A stretch of 64,000 nucleotides of DNA from Cruoricaptor ignavus (GCF_900141665.1 NZ_FQYI01000009.1:1-64000); one strand, 5' to 3'; counted from the first letter of the stretch, positions 45,831-56,004 are shown. Notes: generated from the letters alone by a model not told the origin. Translations and numbers: made by a program.

Positions 45831-47657
45831 TTAAAAAGTTAAGTTAAGATTAATACTGTAATTTCTTTTTGGTAAATAATATTCGCTTACGGACTGATAA
45901 ACTTGATTTGTTAAATTATGGATTTTAAAACAAAACTGGTATTTTTTTATCAATTTCACAAAGCCACCTAAATTCATCACAAAGTAAGGATTAATCGCTT
46001 CTTCCCTGCTTTCATCGGTGGTTGTAAAAGTTAATCCATTAAACATTCCCTGTAGAAACATCCCGAAATTTTTGTAGGAATAATCCAGATTTCCGGTAGC
46101 CTTATGCTTGGGAACATAGGTCAGTTGCCTTCCCGTTTCCTTATTTTTCGAATTGGTGTAAGAATAAATCACCGAGGTTTTAAAGTAATGATTATCAATA
46201 CTTTGGTGATAAAAAACTTGAGATTCCAAGCCGAAAGATTTTACCCGGAAAACATTTTGCGGCGACCAATATCCCACCGAAGTTGGCACCCATTGTATCA
46301 AATTCCGGATGTCCATATAATATGGCGTTGCCGAAATTTCAAAATTTCCGAACCGGAATTCATTGGGTATCTCAGCCTGATGAGCAATTTCGGATTTCAG
46401 GTCTAAATTTCCGCCGGGCTGCCAATACAGATCATTGAAAGTTGGGTAGCGAAAGTTTTTTGAAGCATTAATTTTCACCGTATAGAAATCTGCAGCTTTC
46501 CATCGCAATCCCGATGAATAAAGCAACGGTGTTTCAAGTTGCTGCACCCATTCTTTCTTTACGCCTGCTTCCCAATAAAGATTTTGCAGAGAATTCCATT
46601 TTATCAAAAACGCAATATTTCCCGAATTTCTTTGCGGATTTGAAATTCCAGAACTAAAACCTTCACCCTCGGTTTTCCGGAATTCGCCCAAAAAACTTAA
46701 TGCCATTTTTTTTGTCAAAAGAAAATTAAAATCATCTTTTATCAGATAAGTTTTCCCTTTTCCGCCGCTGGTTTTCGGTTGAGTAGAATCCGAAAAATAA
46801 TCGAAGTTTTCTTCCAGAAAGGCCGTTGCTAACTGATTTGTGAATTTTCTGTTTCTAAAATTCCAGCCCAGCATTGTGCGGAAATTATAGGTTTCATATT
46901 TCGTCGGCGTCGATGTTTCCGAAGGCAACGGGAAATTCTGCTCACCATCAAAAAAATGAGTCTGCCAGAAGACCTCATTAAAGCCTCCCAATTTTTTCCC
47001 AGCACCAAAGTCAAAACTTGTATTACGATACGCTGCATTCCGCATCACGAAACGCTTTTCCGGCACCTCATAGTCATTCGCACTTTCATTGTACGCCGCC
47101 GAAAAATTCACGCTGAAATCTTCATCACCGAAACTGATTTTCGCCAGAGAATTCAATGTAGAAAATGAGCCGTATTCCAGGAAAAGCTTGCCCACCCAGC
47201 CTTCATCGTACTTCAAAACATTGTTGAGATGAACGGTGCCGCCAATTGCACCGCTACCGTAAATCACGCTGCCGCCACCAGGTTTCACCGCCAGATTATC
47301 AAAACTCAAAAGCCCGAGATTGTTAATATCGCCCTGCCCAAGAAAAATGGAATTGATGCTGATGCCGTTCCACAGAAATGCCGTTTGTTGCGCTGTAGTC
47401 CCACGAAATGACGGCGAAGAACTCATCCCTCTGCCATTTTCTTTGATGTAAATCGGCGACTGAAATCTTAAAACTTCCGAAAGATTGGAAGCGTTCCTAG
47501 AAATTTCTTCATCGGAAATCCTGAAAAGCCGCTGAGTTTTTTCAGAGCTAAATAATTGACGGTCAATGATTTGCACCGTATCAATAATGCGTTCCTGCGC
47601 AGCAGAAACACAAGGCAACAAAGCCGCAGCGAAAAAATGCAGTTTCCCGATGTTCAT
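45831..47657 (-). CDS. btuB: TonB-dependent cobalamin receptor (BtuB type)
   Basis: The 608-residue outer-membrane receptor has a signal peptide ending near VSAAQ, an N-terminal plug (SNLSEVLRFQSPIYIKE; RGTTAQQTAFLWNGISIN) and a 22-strand-type barrel that ends with a terminal Phe (NLNLTF), the usual TonB-receptor signature. A cobalamin riboswitch lies directly upstream and the BtuG-like lipoprotein gene follows after 13 bp. ATG 47657 is used rather than the upstream GTG. Substrate is inferred from the riboswitch. Confidence 0.9.
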   Translation of the reverse strand: MNIGKLHFFAAALLPCVSAAQERIIDTVQIIDRQLFSSEKTQRLFRISDEEISRNASNLSEVLRFQSPIYIKENGRGMSSSPSFRGTTAQQTAFLWNGISINSIFLGQGDINNLGLLSFDNLAVKPGGGSVIYGSGAIGGTVHLNNVLKYDEGWVGKLFLEYGSFSTLNSLAKISFGDEDFSVNFSAAYNESANDYEVPEKRFVMRNAAYRNTSFDFGAGKKLGGFNEVFWQTHFFDGEQNFPLPSETSTPTKYETYNFRTMLGWNFRNRKFTNQLATAFLEENFDYFSDSTQPKTSGGKGKTYLIKDDFNFLLTKKMALSFLGEFRKTEGEGFSSGISNPQRNSGNIAFLIKWNSLQNLYWEAGVKKEWVQQLETPLLYSSGLRWKAADFYTVKINASKNFRYPTFNDLYWQPGGNLDLKSEIAHQAEIPNEFRFGNFEISATPYYMDIRNLIQWVPTSVGYWSPQNVFRVKSFGLESQVFYHQSIDNHYFKTSVIYSYTNSKNKETGRQLTYVPKHKATGNLDYSYKNFGMFLQGMFNGLTFTTTDESREEAINPYFVMNLGGFVKLIKKYQFCFKIHNLTNQVYQSVSEYYLPKRNYSINLNLTF

Positions 47658-47694
47658 AATCACAGGCTTTCCACCGAAACCTTTTTTTATTAGA

Positions 47695-47850
47695 GCACTT
47701 TCAGCAAGGTCTCCTGGCTTTCACTTTGCCGCGCCTTCCCATTTTACAACAGTGGCAAAAAATTGCGGCAAACTTTGAGAAATCCTCAATCGTGATTTAC
47801 AGTTGCGGGGACAGCTCGCGATTTCCACGCGATTCCCTTTTCCGAAAGTC
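47695..47850 (-). promoter_or_regulatory. Cobalamin riboswitch
   Basis: On the minus strand the conserved elements appear in the right order: GCTGTCCCCGCAACTG (47815-47800), GCCACTG (47756-47750), a GGGAAGGC segment, and AAGCCAGGAGACC (47720-47708). The leader ends about 40-50 bp before the btuB start, so B12 binding can block expression of the btuB-btuG unit. Boundaries are approximate. The exact fold of the expression platform was not worked out. Confidence 0.92.
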
Positions 47851-47853
47851 CTG

Positions 47854-47861
47854 CAAAGATA
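47854..47861 (-). promoter_or_regulatory. -7 box of the btuB operon
   Basis: On the minus strand TATCTTTG matches TAnnTTTG just upstream of the riboswitch. The spacing to a -33 element is not convincing. Confidence 0.5.
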
Positions 47862-47970
47862 GAAATTTATTGCAAAAAAGAGCTAATAAATTTGACTTGG
47901 CTATGATAATTTCAGTTAATTTAGCAATTGACTATTTTTATAAAAACCGAGAAATTAAAAATACTGCCTT

Positions 47971-49230
47971 ATGCCCTACTTCCATTCTCTCAGCGAATCT
48001 GAAATTATCTCAATAATATACGGAACCGAAAGGCAACTCCTACTTTCGTTACCGTCTTTTCATCAGGAAATCAGTACAGCAATACTAAATTTAAGATTTG
48101 AGAATTCAGACGAATTGCAAATATCTCTTCTTATGGATTTCGATCCCGAAACTTTTAGAAACGGTTACGGCGATAAGGATTCCGTGGAAAGGTTAATGAA
48201 AGAAGGTCTCGAAATAAAGAATCTCCACAATAACCGTATTTCTTTCATCATTTCTGATGATGTCGGCTACTATCTATTTATTGAATCAAGAACTCTCATT
48301 GATGCAGAAAAAAAAACTATAAATGCAGTACAGATTGATCCTGTGAGCGTAGTGCGACTAAAAAAATACTTTTTTGCAGAAAGCCATTTAAATTTAGATA
48401 TTGAAAATGAGCTTGCCAATGCAATTATTGAAGAGAGTAAAAATCTCGAAGATGCCAAGGAGTTGTTAAACGAAAATACGGCAGGAGTTATGGAAATTAC
48501 AGAAGAGGAAAAAGATTTTGTGTTTAAGGATCTTCACGAAAACCCACCGCTTCATCCCGATTTCAAAAGAATTGTAGAATACTACAACAACCAGTTCCAG
48601 TATGTGAGGCTGCGTTTTGAAGGCGCAAACATTGAAAATCGTAAAATTACTATACCTTCCAGCATTTTGCCTGTGAATAGTATCGAATTGAAAGAGCGCC
48701 TTACTACAAAATTGGAAATTTTCAGCGAGGGGAACAACATTGATATTTTGAGAAAAATCGATGCTTTGAAATTAGATATAGAAAAGCTTCGCGAGCAGTT
48801 GCTGAAAAAAGTAAAATCAAGAGAGGAAAGTATCCTGAAGAAAACCGATAAACTTAAATTCAATCAGAAAGTTGATGAGTTAAGGAGGAAGCTTGAAATA
48901 ATCAAGTTTGAATCCCTGCAAGAAATAACCGACAATATTAATAAAGCAAAAATTATAGTTGAGGATGAACTGAGGGCATTTGTAATAAATTCCGGGAGGC
49001 TTACGAATGGCAATGAAGTGAGGTGGGAGGTAAGCAGATTACTTGATAAAGTGAGGTTTCCAAAGGCAGATAAGTTGTTCGAAGATATGAAAATCTCTGT
49101 GCAATACAGTGATATTACTTTTGAAGATTTAAAAAATAAACAATTTCTTGATGAACTGATTTCAGCAGGTATAATAGAGGATAGCGAGCAGCTCACTAAT
49201 TTTTCCAGAGGTATTGCATTGCTGAATTAG
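47971..49230 (+). CDS. Unknown AT-rich protein, possible degenerate PLD-like fold plus coiled coil
   Basis: The 419-residue cytoplasmic protein has no signal or membrane segment. Residues about 10-140 alternate strands and helices, ending DDVGYYLFIESRTL; the pattern resembles one half of a phospholipase D-like fold, but the HKD catalytic spacing is not met. Residues 260-340 are a charged coiled coil (LREQLLKKVKSREESILKK). The gene is AT-rich in a sampled line (about 35% GC) and stands alone between btuB and hemL. A TAAATTTG box is at 47887-47894. Function is unknown. Confidence 0.6.
   Translation: MPYFHSLSESEIISIIYGTERQLLLSLPSFHQEISTAILNLRFENSDELQISLLMDFDPETFRNGYGDKDSVERLMKEGLEIKNLHNNRISFIISDDVGYYLFIESRTLIDAEKKTINAVQIDPVSVVRLKKYFFAESHLNLDIENELANAIIEESKNLEDAKELLNENTAGVMEITEEEKDFVFKDLHENPPLHPDFKRIVEYYNNQFQYVRLRFEGANIENRKITIPSSILPVNSIELKERLTTKLEIFSEGNNIDILRKIDALKLDIEKLREQLLKKVKSREESILKKTDKLKFNQKVDELRRKLEIIKFESLQEITDNINKAKIIVEDELRAFVINSGRLTNGNEVRWEVSRLLDKVRFPKADKLFEDMKISVQYSDITFEDLKNKQFLDELISAGIIEDSEQLTNFSRGIALLN
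48585..48600 (+). repeat. First copy of a 16-bp direct repeat in the unknown gene
   Basis: CAACAACCAGTTCCAG is repeated exactly at 49302-49317, 717 bp away. 717 is a multiple of three, so both copies read NNQFQ in the same frame. Confidence 0.8.
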
Positions 49231-49301
49231 ATAATTAGACAAAAAAAGATTGTGGAAGAGCGCACCTACCCAAAACGCTACTGCTGCATTTTCCCTTTTT
49301 C

Positions 49302-49317
49302 CAACAACCAGTTCCAG
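49302..49317 (+). repeat. Second copy of the 16-bp direct repeat, downstream of the unknown gene
   Basis: It lies in a short open stretch that reads SNNQFQKVCNRC and stops at 49336-49338, in the same frame as the gene ending at 49230. It may be a leftover of a shorter or duplicated version of the gene. Confidence 0.7.
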
Positions 49318-49422
49318 AAAGTTTGTAATCGATGTTAATTCGAAAAAATTATCAAAAATCAGTTGCTAATAAACAGTAAATTTTCAGGCAAAAAGTCATA
49401 AAATTGCATCAAGAAAAACGCA

Positions 49423-49713
49423 ATGACCGCAGAAGAGTTTATGATTCCCTGCCTTATCAAAGCCATCACCGGTTTTGATTGCCCTGGTTGTGGCGCACAG
49501 CGCTCATTTTGGCTTTTGCTGAACGGCGAATTTTCCGAAGCCTTCCAAGCCTGGCCTGCAATTTATACAATGTTGATTTTCAGCATTTTAGCAGTCATCG
49601 CTTACTTTGATGGGAAGCATACCTATAAATTACCGCTCACCGTTTTAACGGTGCTAAATGTGGTGATTATTTTGGCGACATATTTCCTTAAATTGTTTTC
49701 TAGCGCCTTTTAA
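49423..49713 (+). CDS. DUF2752 small membrane protein
   Basis: The 96-residue protein has the DUF2752 motif [18 protein letters not shown] near residue 16 and two C-terminal hydrophobic helices ([30 protein letters not shown]). The two Cys suggest a metal or redox site at the membrane face. The role of the family is unknown. Its stop overlaps the end of the convergent hemL gene by four bases. Confidence 0.82.
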   Translation: MTAEEFMIPCLIKAITGFDCPGCGAQRSFWLLLNGEFSEAFQAWPAIYTMLIFSILAVIAYFDGKHTYKLPLTVLTVLNVVIILATYFLKLFSSAF

Positions 49714-50990
49714 TACTCGAATTTCTGCACAGCTTCCAGCGTTTTCTCGATTTCAACTTCCCTGATGGCATCGGAAATGAACCAGGTTTCAAAACCGCTT
49801 GGCGGAAGGTAGATGCCCTGCTCCAGAAGCTGATGGAAAAAGTTGTTGAACAGCGGATGATTGGCTGCCGCAGCTTCCGCAAAATTCGCCACAGATTTGA
49901 TGTGGAAGAAAATGCTCATCATCGAGCCTTTACGATTAATGCGGTGCTGTATCCCTTTGGAATTCAGTATTTTACCGATTTCAAAGTCCAGCGTTTCAGT
50001 CGTTTTATTGATTCGGCTGTAAATTTTTTCATCCGATTTTATCAGCTCCAAAGTTGAAAGTCCGGCACGCATCGCCAAAGGATTTCCGCTGAGCGTACCT
50101 GCCTGATACACACCACCATTCGGCGCAAGATGCTCCATAATTTCACGGCGGCCAGCAAACGCACCCACAGGCAAACCGCCGCCAATCACTTTGCCGTAAG
50201 TTACCAAATCTGCACCCACGCCGAAAACTTCCTGAGCGCCGCCAAAAGCCAGACGAAAGCCGGTCATCACCTCATCGAAAATTAAAAGTGCGCCGTTTTC
50301 ATCGCAGATTTTCCGAAGGTGTTTCAGGAAATCATTTTCCGGCAAAACGCAGCCCATATTTCCTGCCACAGGCTCCACGATCACGGCAGCAATTTCACCT
50401 TCGTTCAGGCGGAATAAATCCCTAACTTGCTCAATATCATTGAATTGCGCCAGCAGAGTATCCATTGCCGTTCCCTGAGTAACACCGGGCGAACTTGGAT
50501 TTCCGAAAGTTGCAGCACCGCTTCCAGCCTTTATAAGAAATGCGTCAGAATGCCCGTGATAACAGCCTTCAAACTTGATGATTTTATCCCTACCGGTAAA
50601 ACCTCTCGCCAAACGAACCGCACTCATACAAGCTTCTGTGCCGGAATTTACCATCCGGATTTCATCGATGTTCGGAACATTTTCCACGATAAGTTTCGCG
50701 ATTTCCGTTTCCAGTTCGGTAGGCGTTCCGAAGGAAAATCCGTTCTCCGCCTGCTTCTGAACATCCTCCAAAACTTTCGGGTGGGTATGCCCTAAAATCG
50801 CTGGCCCCCAGGAATTGATGTAGTCGATGTATTGCCGTCCGTCAGCATCTGTCAGATACGCACCCTTTGCCGATTGCATAAAAACTGGGACACCGCCCAC
50901 CGATTTGAACGCACGAACTGGCGAATTCACGCCGCCTGGAATATACTTTTGAGCCTCGCTAAACAAGGCAGAACTTCTTTGGTAAAGCAT
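49710..50990 (-). CDS. hemL: Glutamate-1-semialdehyde 2,1-aminomutase
   Basis: A PLP enzyme that makes 5-aminolevulinate in the C5 haem pathway. The N-terminal [16 protein letters not shown], the [16 protein letters not shown] block, the acidic [11 protein letters not shown] and the PLP Lys in [16 protein letters not shown] are all present. At 426 residues it has family length. Haem made by this route would serve the large catalase, and it stands at the 3' end of a minus-strand cluster from asnS. Confidence 0.97.
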   Translation of the reverse strand: MLYQRSSALFSEAQKYIPGGVNSPVRAFKSVGGVPVFMQSAKGAYLTDADGRQYIDYINSWGPAILGHTHPKVLEDVQKQAENGFSFGTPTELETEIAKLIVENVPNIDEIRMVNSGTEACMSAVRLARGFTGRDKIIKFEGCYHGHSDAFLIKAGSGAATFGNPSSPGVTQGTAMDTLLAQFNDIEQVRDLFRLNEGEIAAVIVEPVAGNMGCVLPENDFLKHLRKICDENGALLIFDEVMTGFRLAFGGAQEVFGVGADLVTYGKVIGGGLPVGAFAGRREIMEHLAPNGGVYQAGTLSGNPLAMRAGLSTLELIKSDEKIYSRINKTTETLDFEIGKILNSKGIQHRINRKGSMMSIFFHIKSVANFAEAAAANHPLFNNFFHQLLEQGIYLPPSGFETWFISDAIREVEIEKTLEAVQKFEY

Positions 50991-51004
50991 TGATTTTGTT
51001 TAAG

Positions 51005-52054
51005 TTAAGAACGCGGTTTGCGGTTCTGAAGATAAATGATTTGTCCAATTTTCGGCTGATCACCAGGTTTCATTCTGTTCAGCGAGTAAAGGTTCGAAAC
51101 TTTCACGCCAAATTTCTGCGAAATGCTGTGCATCGTATCGCCATTTTTCGCCTGATAAGTTGGCACAGTGCCTTTAACTGATTTTCCTTCGAGGAAAAGT
51201 ATCTCATTTTCAGCAAGTTCCGTTGAAGTAATTTCGTTCCACTTCATCAACTGAGCTTCCCGAATTCCAAATTTTTGGGCAATGAATCCCACATCGGTTT
51301 TTGCCGGAATGATGATGAATTTTTTGCCGCCGTTCGGATGAGATTTCACCAGGATAGAATTCAGCAAAGCCTTATCATCACGCATTTCTTTCACGGTTTG
51401 CTGATGCTTGGCATAGGAAGTCTGCTGGTATGGCACCTTCAGCGTTACGGCTTCCTGCTTTGGTTTCGGCGGCTCATTTTGTGCGATGAAAGCCTGATCG
51501 TTTTTTAATTCTGGATAGCGTTGAACGAGCGCTGCAAAAACTTCCTCCGCCGAATAATTGTCAAACTCGTAAAGCCTGTATTTCTCAATTTTGTCAATCA
51601 GCATCTGTGGATACCGCGGATTTGTGGCGTAGCCAGCCTTTTTCAGTCCGTATGCCCAGGCTTTGTAATCCTTCATATTCAGCAGAAAAAGCCCTTTGTA
51701 ATAAGGCCTTTCGGCAAGAAATTTGGAATGGTCTTCGTAAGATTGCCTCGCACTGTCATACACACGGAAGCATTCATTCGGCGCATCATCATTGTGCGAA
51801 ATCGTTCTGCCCGTCCATTCCGTTTTGCATTTTATCCCGAAATGATTGTTGGCCTGCTGTGCCAGCCTGCTTTGTCCGCCGCCCGTTTCTATGAGGCCTT
51901 GCGCCAGTTTTATGGATGCCGGGATTTTGTATTTTTCCATTTCTTCCACGGCAAACTGCGCGAATTTTTGGATGTACTGGTCTTCGGTTTTCCAGGTTTG
52001 CGCCGAAAGCTGCGCCATAAAAAAAATCGCTGACGCCAAACAGAATTTTTTCAT
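51005..52054 (-). CDS. Secreted N-acetylglucosaminidase with two LysM domains
   Basis: The 349-residue peptidoglycan hydrolase has a signal peptide ending QLSAQ, a GH73 (FlgJ/LytG-type) catalytic domain with ASIKLAQGLIETGGGQSRLA carrying the catalytic Glu and a following NNHFGIKC block, then two C-terminal LysM repeats (FIIIPAKTDVGFIAQKFG; YQAKNGDTMHSISQKFG). It acts in the periplasm. ATG 52054 overlaps the stop of the upstream PLP-enzyme gene by four bases. Confidence 0.92.
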   Translation of the reverse strand: MKKFCLASAIFFMAQLSAQTWKTEDQYIQKFAQFAVEEMEKYKIPASIKLAQGLIETGGGQSRLAQQANNHFGIKCKTEWTGRTISHNDDAPNECFRVYDSARQSYEDHSKFLAERPYYKGLFLLNMKDYKAWAYGLKKAGYATNPRYPQMLIDKIEKYRLYEFDNYSAEEVFAALVQRYPELKNDQAFIAQNEPPKPKQEAVTLKVPYQQTSYAKHQQTVKEMRDDKALLNSILVKSHPNGGKKFIIIPAKTDVGFIAQKFGIREAQLMKWNEITSTELAENEILFLEGKSVKGTVPTYQAKNGDTMHSISQKFGVKVSNLYSLNRMKPGDQPKIGQIIYLQNRKPRS

Positions 52055-52977
52055 TGACAAAATTTTATCTGCGGTCGGTTTTTCCTTTGCAGAAAGGCAT
52101 TGGCACCGGAAATTCCCTGCAAACCGCCGGTATGAAACGCCAGAATTTCCGAGCCTTTCGGGAAATAATTTTCTTCCGCAAGTTGGAAAATTTTCAGCAG
52201 CATTTTTCCAGTGTAAACCGGTTCCAGCGGAATTTTCGTTCTTTGGTAAAAATCGTTAATAAAGTTCACCACCTCATCGCTGATTTTACCGTAACCGCCG
52301 AAATCTGCAGGAATCATTTTAAAGTTTTCCCTGCCCGAAAGTTCTGCTATTTTTCGTTTCAAGGAATCGTCCTTCACCACGGGAAAACCCAGCACCTTCT
52401 GATGCGTTTCCGCAAACCGTGAAATGCCGGCTAAAGTTCCGCCGGTTCCTACCGCACAGCAAAGATAATCAAAATGTTTCGTCCGCTCATCCAGCATCAT
52501 TTTCACGCCCAAAACTGCGGCTTCGTTCGTTCCGCCTTCCGGAATTATCAGTGCATCTGGAAATTCACGCTGAAGTTTTTCGGATAAAATATCTTTGCGG
52601 CGGTAAATTTCCCGTGAGGCAAATCTGAGCTGCATTCCGTTTTCTTCCGCAAATTTCAGTGTTGGATTTTCCTGAAATTTTGCTGACAATTCTTCACCAC
52701 GAATTAATCCTAAACTTTTGATACTCAAATTCTTCGCTGCAAAACTGAGCGCAGAAATATGGTTGGAAAAAGCACCTCCAAAGGAAATCACCATTGGATT
52801 TTCCGGTTTTGTTTCAAGGTAGTTTTTCAGGTTGAAATAAAGTTTCCAAAATTTGTTCCCAGAAATCTGAGGATGAACCTGGTCTTCCCTTTTAATAAAA
52901 ATTCTGACACCGTTCAGTGCCAGAACTTCCTGAAATTGAATTTCGCAATTTTTTCGCTCAAATATTGAAAAATCCAT
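52051..52977 (-). CDS. PLP enzyme of the D-cysteine desulfhydrase / ACC deaminase family
   Basis: The 308-residue fold-type II enzyme has FIKREDQVHPQISGNKFWKL with the PLP Lys near residue 40 and a phosphate-binding Gly loop CAVGTGGTLAG. Members deaminate 1-aminocyclopropane-1-carboxylate or split D-cysteine, and sequence alone does not decide. The start of rpoN's stop region is two bases away and the next gene overlaps it by four bases, so they form one operon. Confidence 0.85.
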   Translation of the reverse strand: MDFSIFERKNCEIQFQEVLALNGVRIFIKREDQVHPQISGNKFWKLYFNLKNYLETKPENPMVISFGGAFSNHISALSFAAKNLSIKSLGLIRGEELSAKFQENPTLKFAEENGMQLRFASREIYRRKDILSEKLQREFPDALIIPEGGTNEAAVLGVKMMLDERTKHFDYLCCAVGTGGTLAGISRFAETHQKVLGFPVVKDDSLKRKIAELSGRENFKMIPADFGGYGKISDEVVNFINDFYQRTKIPLEPVYTGKMLLKIFQLAEENYFPKGSEILAFHTGGLQGISGANAFLQRKNRPQIKFCQ

Positions 52978-52979
52978 AA

Positions 52980-54446
52980 TTACAATTCCTTCCGCAATCT
53001 TGCCACAGGAATGTTCATTTGCTCGCGGTATTTTGCGATGGTGCGCCGTGCGATATTGAAACCTTTCTCCTTCAGAATTGCCACCAAAGCATCGTCTGTA
53101 TAAGGCTTTCGCTTGTTTTCATTGTCTATGGCTTCCTGAAGGTGCGTCTTGATTTCCTTCGTGGAAACTTCCTCACCGTCATCATTCGTCAAACTATCGG
53201 AAAATAAATCTTTTAGATAAAGGATTCCGTTCGGCGTATCGGCATATTTACTTTTCACAACACGGGAAATCGTAGAGATATCAAAACCCGTAATATCCGC
53301 TACATCCTTCAGAATCATCGGTTTCAGCGTTTTTTCATCGCCGGTCAGAAAGTATTCCTTCTGTAGTTTCACGATGGCAGTTATCGTCTGCATCAGCGTA
53401 TTTTGCCGCTGATTTATGGCATCTATGTACCATTTCGCAGCGTCCAGCTTTTGCTTGATGAATAGTGCGGCCTGCTTGTGTTCTGGCGATTTCTTGTCGT
53501 GAGAATAGGTTTGCAGCACTTCCTTATACTCTTCAGAAACTCGCAAGGTAGGTGCGTTTTTACTGTTCAGCAGCGGAATTACCTCGCCGTCTTTCACCTG
53601 AATCACGAAGTCCGGAATAATTTCCTGGTTGATCGTAATCGTCTGAGTATCAAAATTTCCGCCCACTTTCGGCGATAGTTTGGAAATCTCATCCAGCGCA
53701 TCACGAAGGTCATCCTCGTCCACATCGTACTTCTGCATTATCTTGTTGTAATGCTTGTTGGTCAGCGCATCAAATTGGTTGCGAAGAATGTTGGCAGCCA
53801 GCGTTACAGCCTTATCTGCGCTCACTTTTTTCTCGATTTGCAGCAGCAAGCATTCCTGCAGATTTCTTGCGCCTACACCAGGCGGATCCAGTTTTTGGAC
53901 ATAATTTTCCAGAATATCCTGCACCTTTTCCTTCGTGGTGTAGATGCCCTGCGAAAACGCCAAATCGTCCGTCACAGCCTTGATGTCCCGCCTTAAATAG
54001 CCATCGTTATCCAGGTTCCCGATGAGATATTCCGCGATTTGCAAATCCTCGTCCTCAATGTTTACCAAGCGGATTTGCTCTATCAGGTAATCGTACATCG
54101 TTTGGCCCTCCGTCAGAAAGCTCTCATTATCGTATTCCTCATCGTCCGGCGAATAATTGCTTGATGCGGTTTTGTAGCTTGGCTCATCATCGAAAAGGTA
54201 CTCATCCACATCGAAATCTGTCTCGATGCTTTCCGAGCCTTCGTCCTCGTATTCATCGCCCAGTTCATCGTAGTTCTCTTCCTTCCCTTCGTCCTCGCTC
54301 ACTTTTTCCAGCGCAGGATTTTCCTCCAGCTCTCTTTCGAGTTCTTCCTCAAATTCCAGGGTGTGCAGCTGTATCAGCTTCATCAGCTGTATTTGCTGCG
54401 GCGCTAATTTCTGCCCGAGTTTGAGTTGTAAATTTTGTTTCAGCAT
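52980..54446 (-). CDS. rpoN: RNA polymerase sigma-54 factor
   Basis: The 488-residue protein opens with the Gln-rich activator-binding region (LGQKLAPQQIQLMKLIQL), then a strongly acidic region II, the core-binding region, a helix-turn-helix, and the RpoN box ARRTIAKYREQMN at the C-terminus. It recognises -24/-12 promoters and needs AAA+ activators, none of which is in the window. It is 42 bp downstream of asnS. Confidence 0.97.
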   Translation of the reverse strand: MLKQNLQLKLGQKLAPQQIQLMKLIQLHTLEFEEELERELEENPALEKVSEDEGKEENYDELGDEYEDEGSESIETDFDVDEYLFDDEPSYKTASSNYSPDDEEYDNESFLTEGQTMYDYLIEQIRLVNIEDEDLQIAEYLIGNLDNDGYLRRDIKAVTDDLAFSQGIYTTKEKVQDILENYVQKLDPPGVGARNLQECLLLQIEKKVSADKAVTLAANILRNQFDALTNKHYNKIMQKYDVDEDDLRDALDEISKLSPKVGGNFDTQTITINQEIIPDFVIQVKDGEVIPLLNSKNAPTLRVSEEYKEVLQTYSHDKKSPEHKQAALFIKQKLDAAKWYIDAINQRQNTLMQTITAIVKLQKEYFLTGDEKTLKPMILKDVADITGFDISTISRVVKSKYADTPNGILYLKDLFSDSLTNDDGEEVSTKEIKTHLQEAIDNENKRKPYTDDALVAILKEKGFNIARRTIAKYREQMNIPVARLRKEL

Positions 54447-54488
54447 CAGTATTATCGCCCGGAAGATTTCCGGTAAATTTTTCTTCTG

Positions 54489-55937
54489 TTAAAATTCCGC
54501 ACTTTTTGGTGTTCTTGGGAAAGGAATTACATCACGGATGTTGCTCATCCCCGTTACGAATAGCACCAGCCTTTCCAGCCCAAGACCGAAGCCGGAATGC
54601 GGTACAGAGCCGAACTTTCTGGTATCCAAGTACCACCACAGCTCCTCCTCGTCCACCTGCATTTCGTGCATTTTCTTTTGCAAAATTTCCAGCCGCTCTT
54701 CCCTTTGGGAACCTCCGATGATTTCGCCGATTCCTGGGAACAGCACATCCATAGCAGCCACGGTTTTTCCGTCCTCGTTCAGGCGCATATAAAATGCCTT
54801 GATTTCTTTCGGGTAATCGAACAGAACCACCGGGCTTTCGAAGTGCTTTTCCACCAAAAATCTTTCGTGCTCGCTCTGCAAATCTGCACCCCAGCTTTCA
54901 ATCGGGAATTGGAATTTTCCTTTCTTATTCTCCTTAGAATTCAGCAAAATATCGATGGCTTCCGTATAAGAAACCCTGCGGAAACGCTTGCTGGTTACAC
55001 TTTCCAGCTTTTCTATCAGGCCTTGCTTCGCCCTGTCCTTTTCCGGTTTCTGCTTTTGTTCATCGGCAAACCTCTTGTCCAAAAATTCCAAATCCGCACG
55101 GCAATTTTCCAGAACATACCTGATGACGAATTTCAGGAAATCCTCCGCCAAATCAATATTATCCTCCAGATTATTGAACGCAACTTCCGGCTCTACCATC
55201 CAGAATTCCGCAAGGTGCCTTGCCGTGTTAGAATTTTCCGCACGGAAAGTAGGCCCAAAAGTATAAACCCTGCCAAGGCCCATCATTGCGGTTTCCACAT
55301 TCAGTTGACCGCTCACTGTAAGCGAAGTTTTCTTCCCGAAAAAATCTTCGGAAAAATCGATCTCGCCGTTTTCAGTCCGCGGAATATTTTCCAAATCAAA
55401 ATTGGTAACGCGGAACATTTCCCCCGCACCTTCCGCATCTGCACCTGTAATCAAAGGGGTATGGATGTAGAAGAAATGGTTCTGGTGGAAGAACTGATGA
55501 ATGGCAAAGCTGATGGCGCTTCTCACGCGGAAAACTGCGCCGAAAAGATTGGTGCGGAAGCGAAGATGAGCCTGCTCCCGCAGAATTTCCAGCGAGTGCT
55601 TTTTCGGCTGGAGCACGGTTTTCTCCATCTCTTCCGAAAAATTATCTCCCAGGATTTTAATTTTTTTCGCCAGGATTTCCACGCTTTGCCCAGCACCCTG
55701 GCTTTCTACCAGTTCGCCGGAAATTTCCAGCGAAGATGCGGTTTTGATGTTCTTAATCAGCTCTTCGCCGAAGACTTCAAAATCCACCACGATTTGGATA
55801 TTCTCCATCGTAGAGCCGTCGTTCAGCGCAATAAAGCGGTTCGAGCGGAAAGTGCGCACCCATCCACTCACAGAAACTTCGTGGTGCAGCTGCTTTTTGT
55901 AATCCTGCAGCAGATCCTTTATCGTCCTTCTTTTCAT
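54489..55937 (-). CDS. asnS: Asparaginyl-tRNA synthetase
   Basis: A class II synthetase of 482 residues that charges tRNA-Asn. It has the N-terminal OB anticodon-binding fold ([21 protein letters not shown]), class II motif 2 around [20 protein letters not shown], and motif 3 [15 protein letters not shown], ending [10 protein letters not shown]. It is the first gene of a likely asnS-rpoN-PLP-hydrolase unit. Confidence 0.97.
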   Translation of the reverse strand: MKRRTIKDLLQDYKKQLHHEVSVSGWVRTFRSNRFIALNDGSTMENIQIVVDFEVFGEELIKNIKTASSLEISGELVESQGAGQSVEILAKKIKILGDNFSEEMEKTVLQPKKHSLEILREQAHLRFRTNLFGAVFRVRSAISFAIHQFFHQNHFFYIHTPLITGADAEGAGEMFRVTNFDLENIPRTENGEIDFSEDFFGKKTSLTVSGQLNVETAMMGLGRVYTFGPTFRAENSNTARHLAEFWMVEPEVAFNNLEDNIDLAEDFLKFVIRYVLENCRADLEFLDKRFADEQKQKPEKDRAKQGLIEKLESVTSKRFRRVSYTEAIDILLNSKENKKGKFQFPIESWGADLQSEHERFLVEKHFESPVVLFDYPKEIKAFYMRLNEDGKTVAAMDVLFPGIGEIIGGSQREERLEILQKKMHEMQVDEEELWWYLDTRKFGSVPHSGFGLGLERLVLFVTGMSNIRDVIPFPRTPKSAEF

Positions 55938-56004
55938 AGCCTAAAACTTTGCAAATATAGCGTTTTTCGCTTGCCGAAAGCCATCCCTTCCGCAAAAAGC
56001 TGCG

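Noticed and set aside
49252-49338. Short Cys-containing ORF downstream of the orphan gene
   Set aside because: It has only a GTG start and no recognisable family. It is more likely a remnant, and is reported as the repeat context rather than as a gene.
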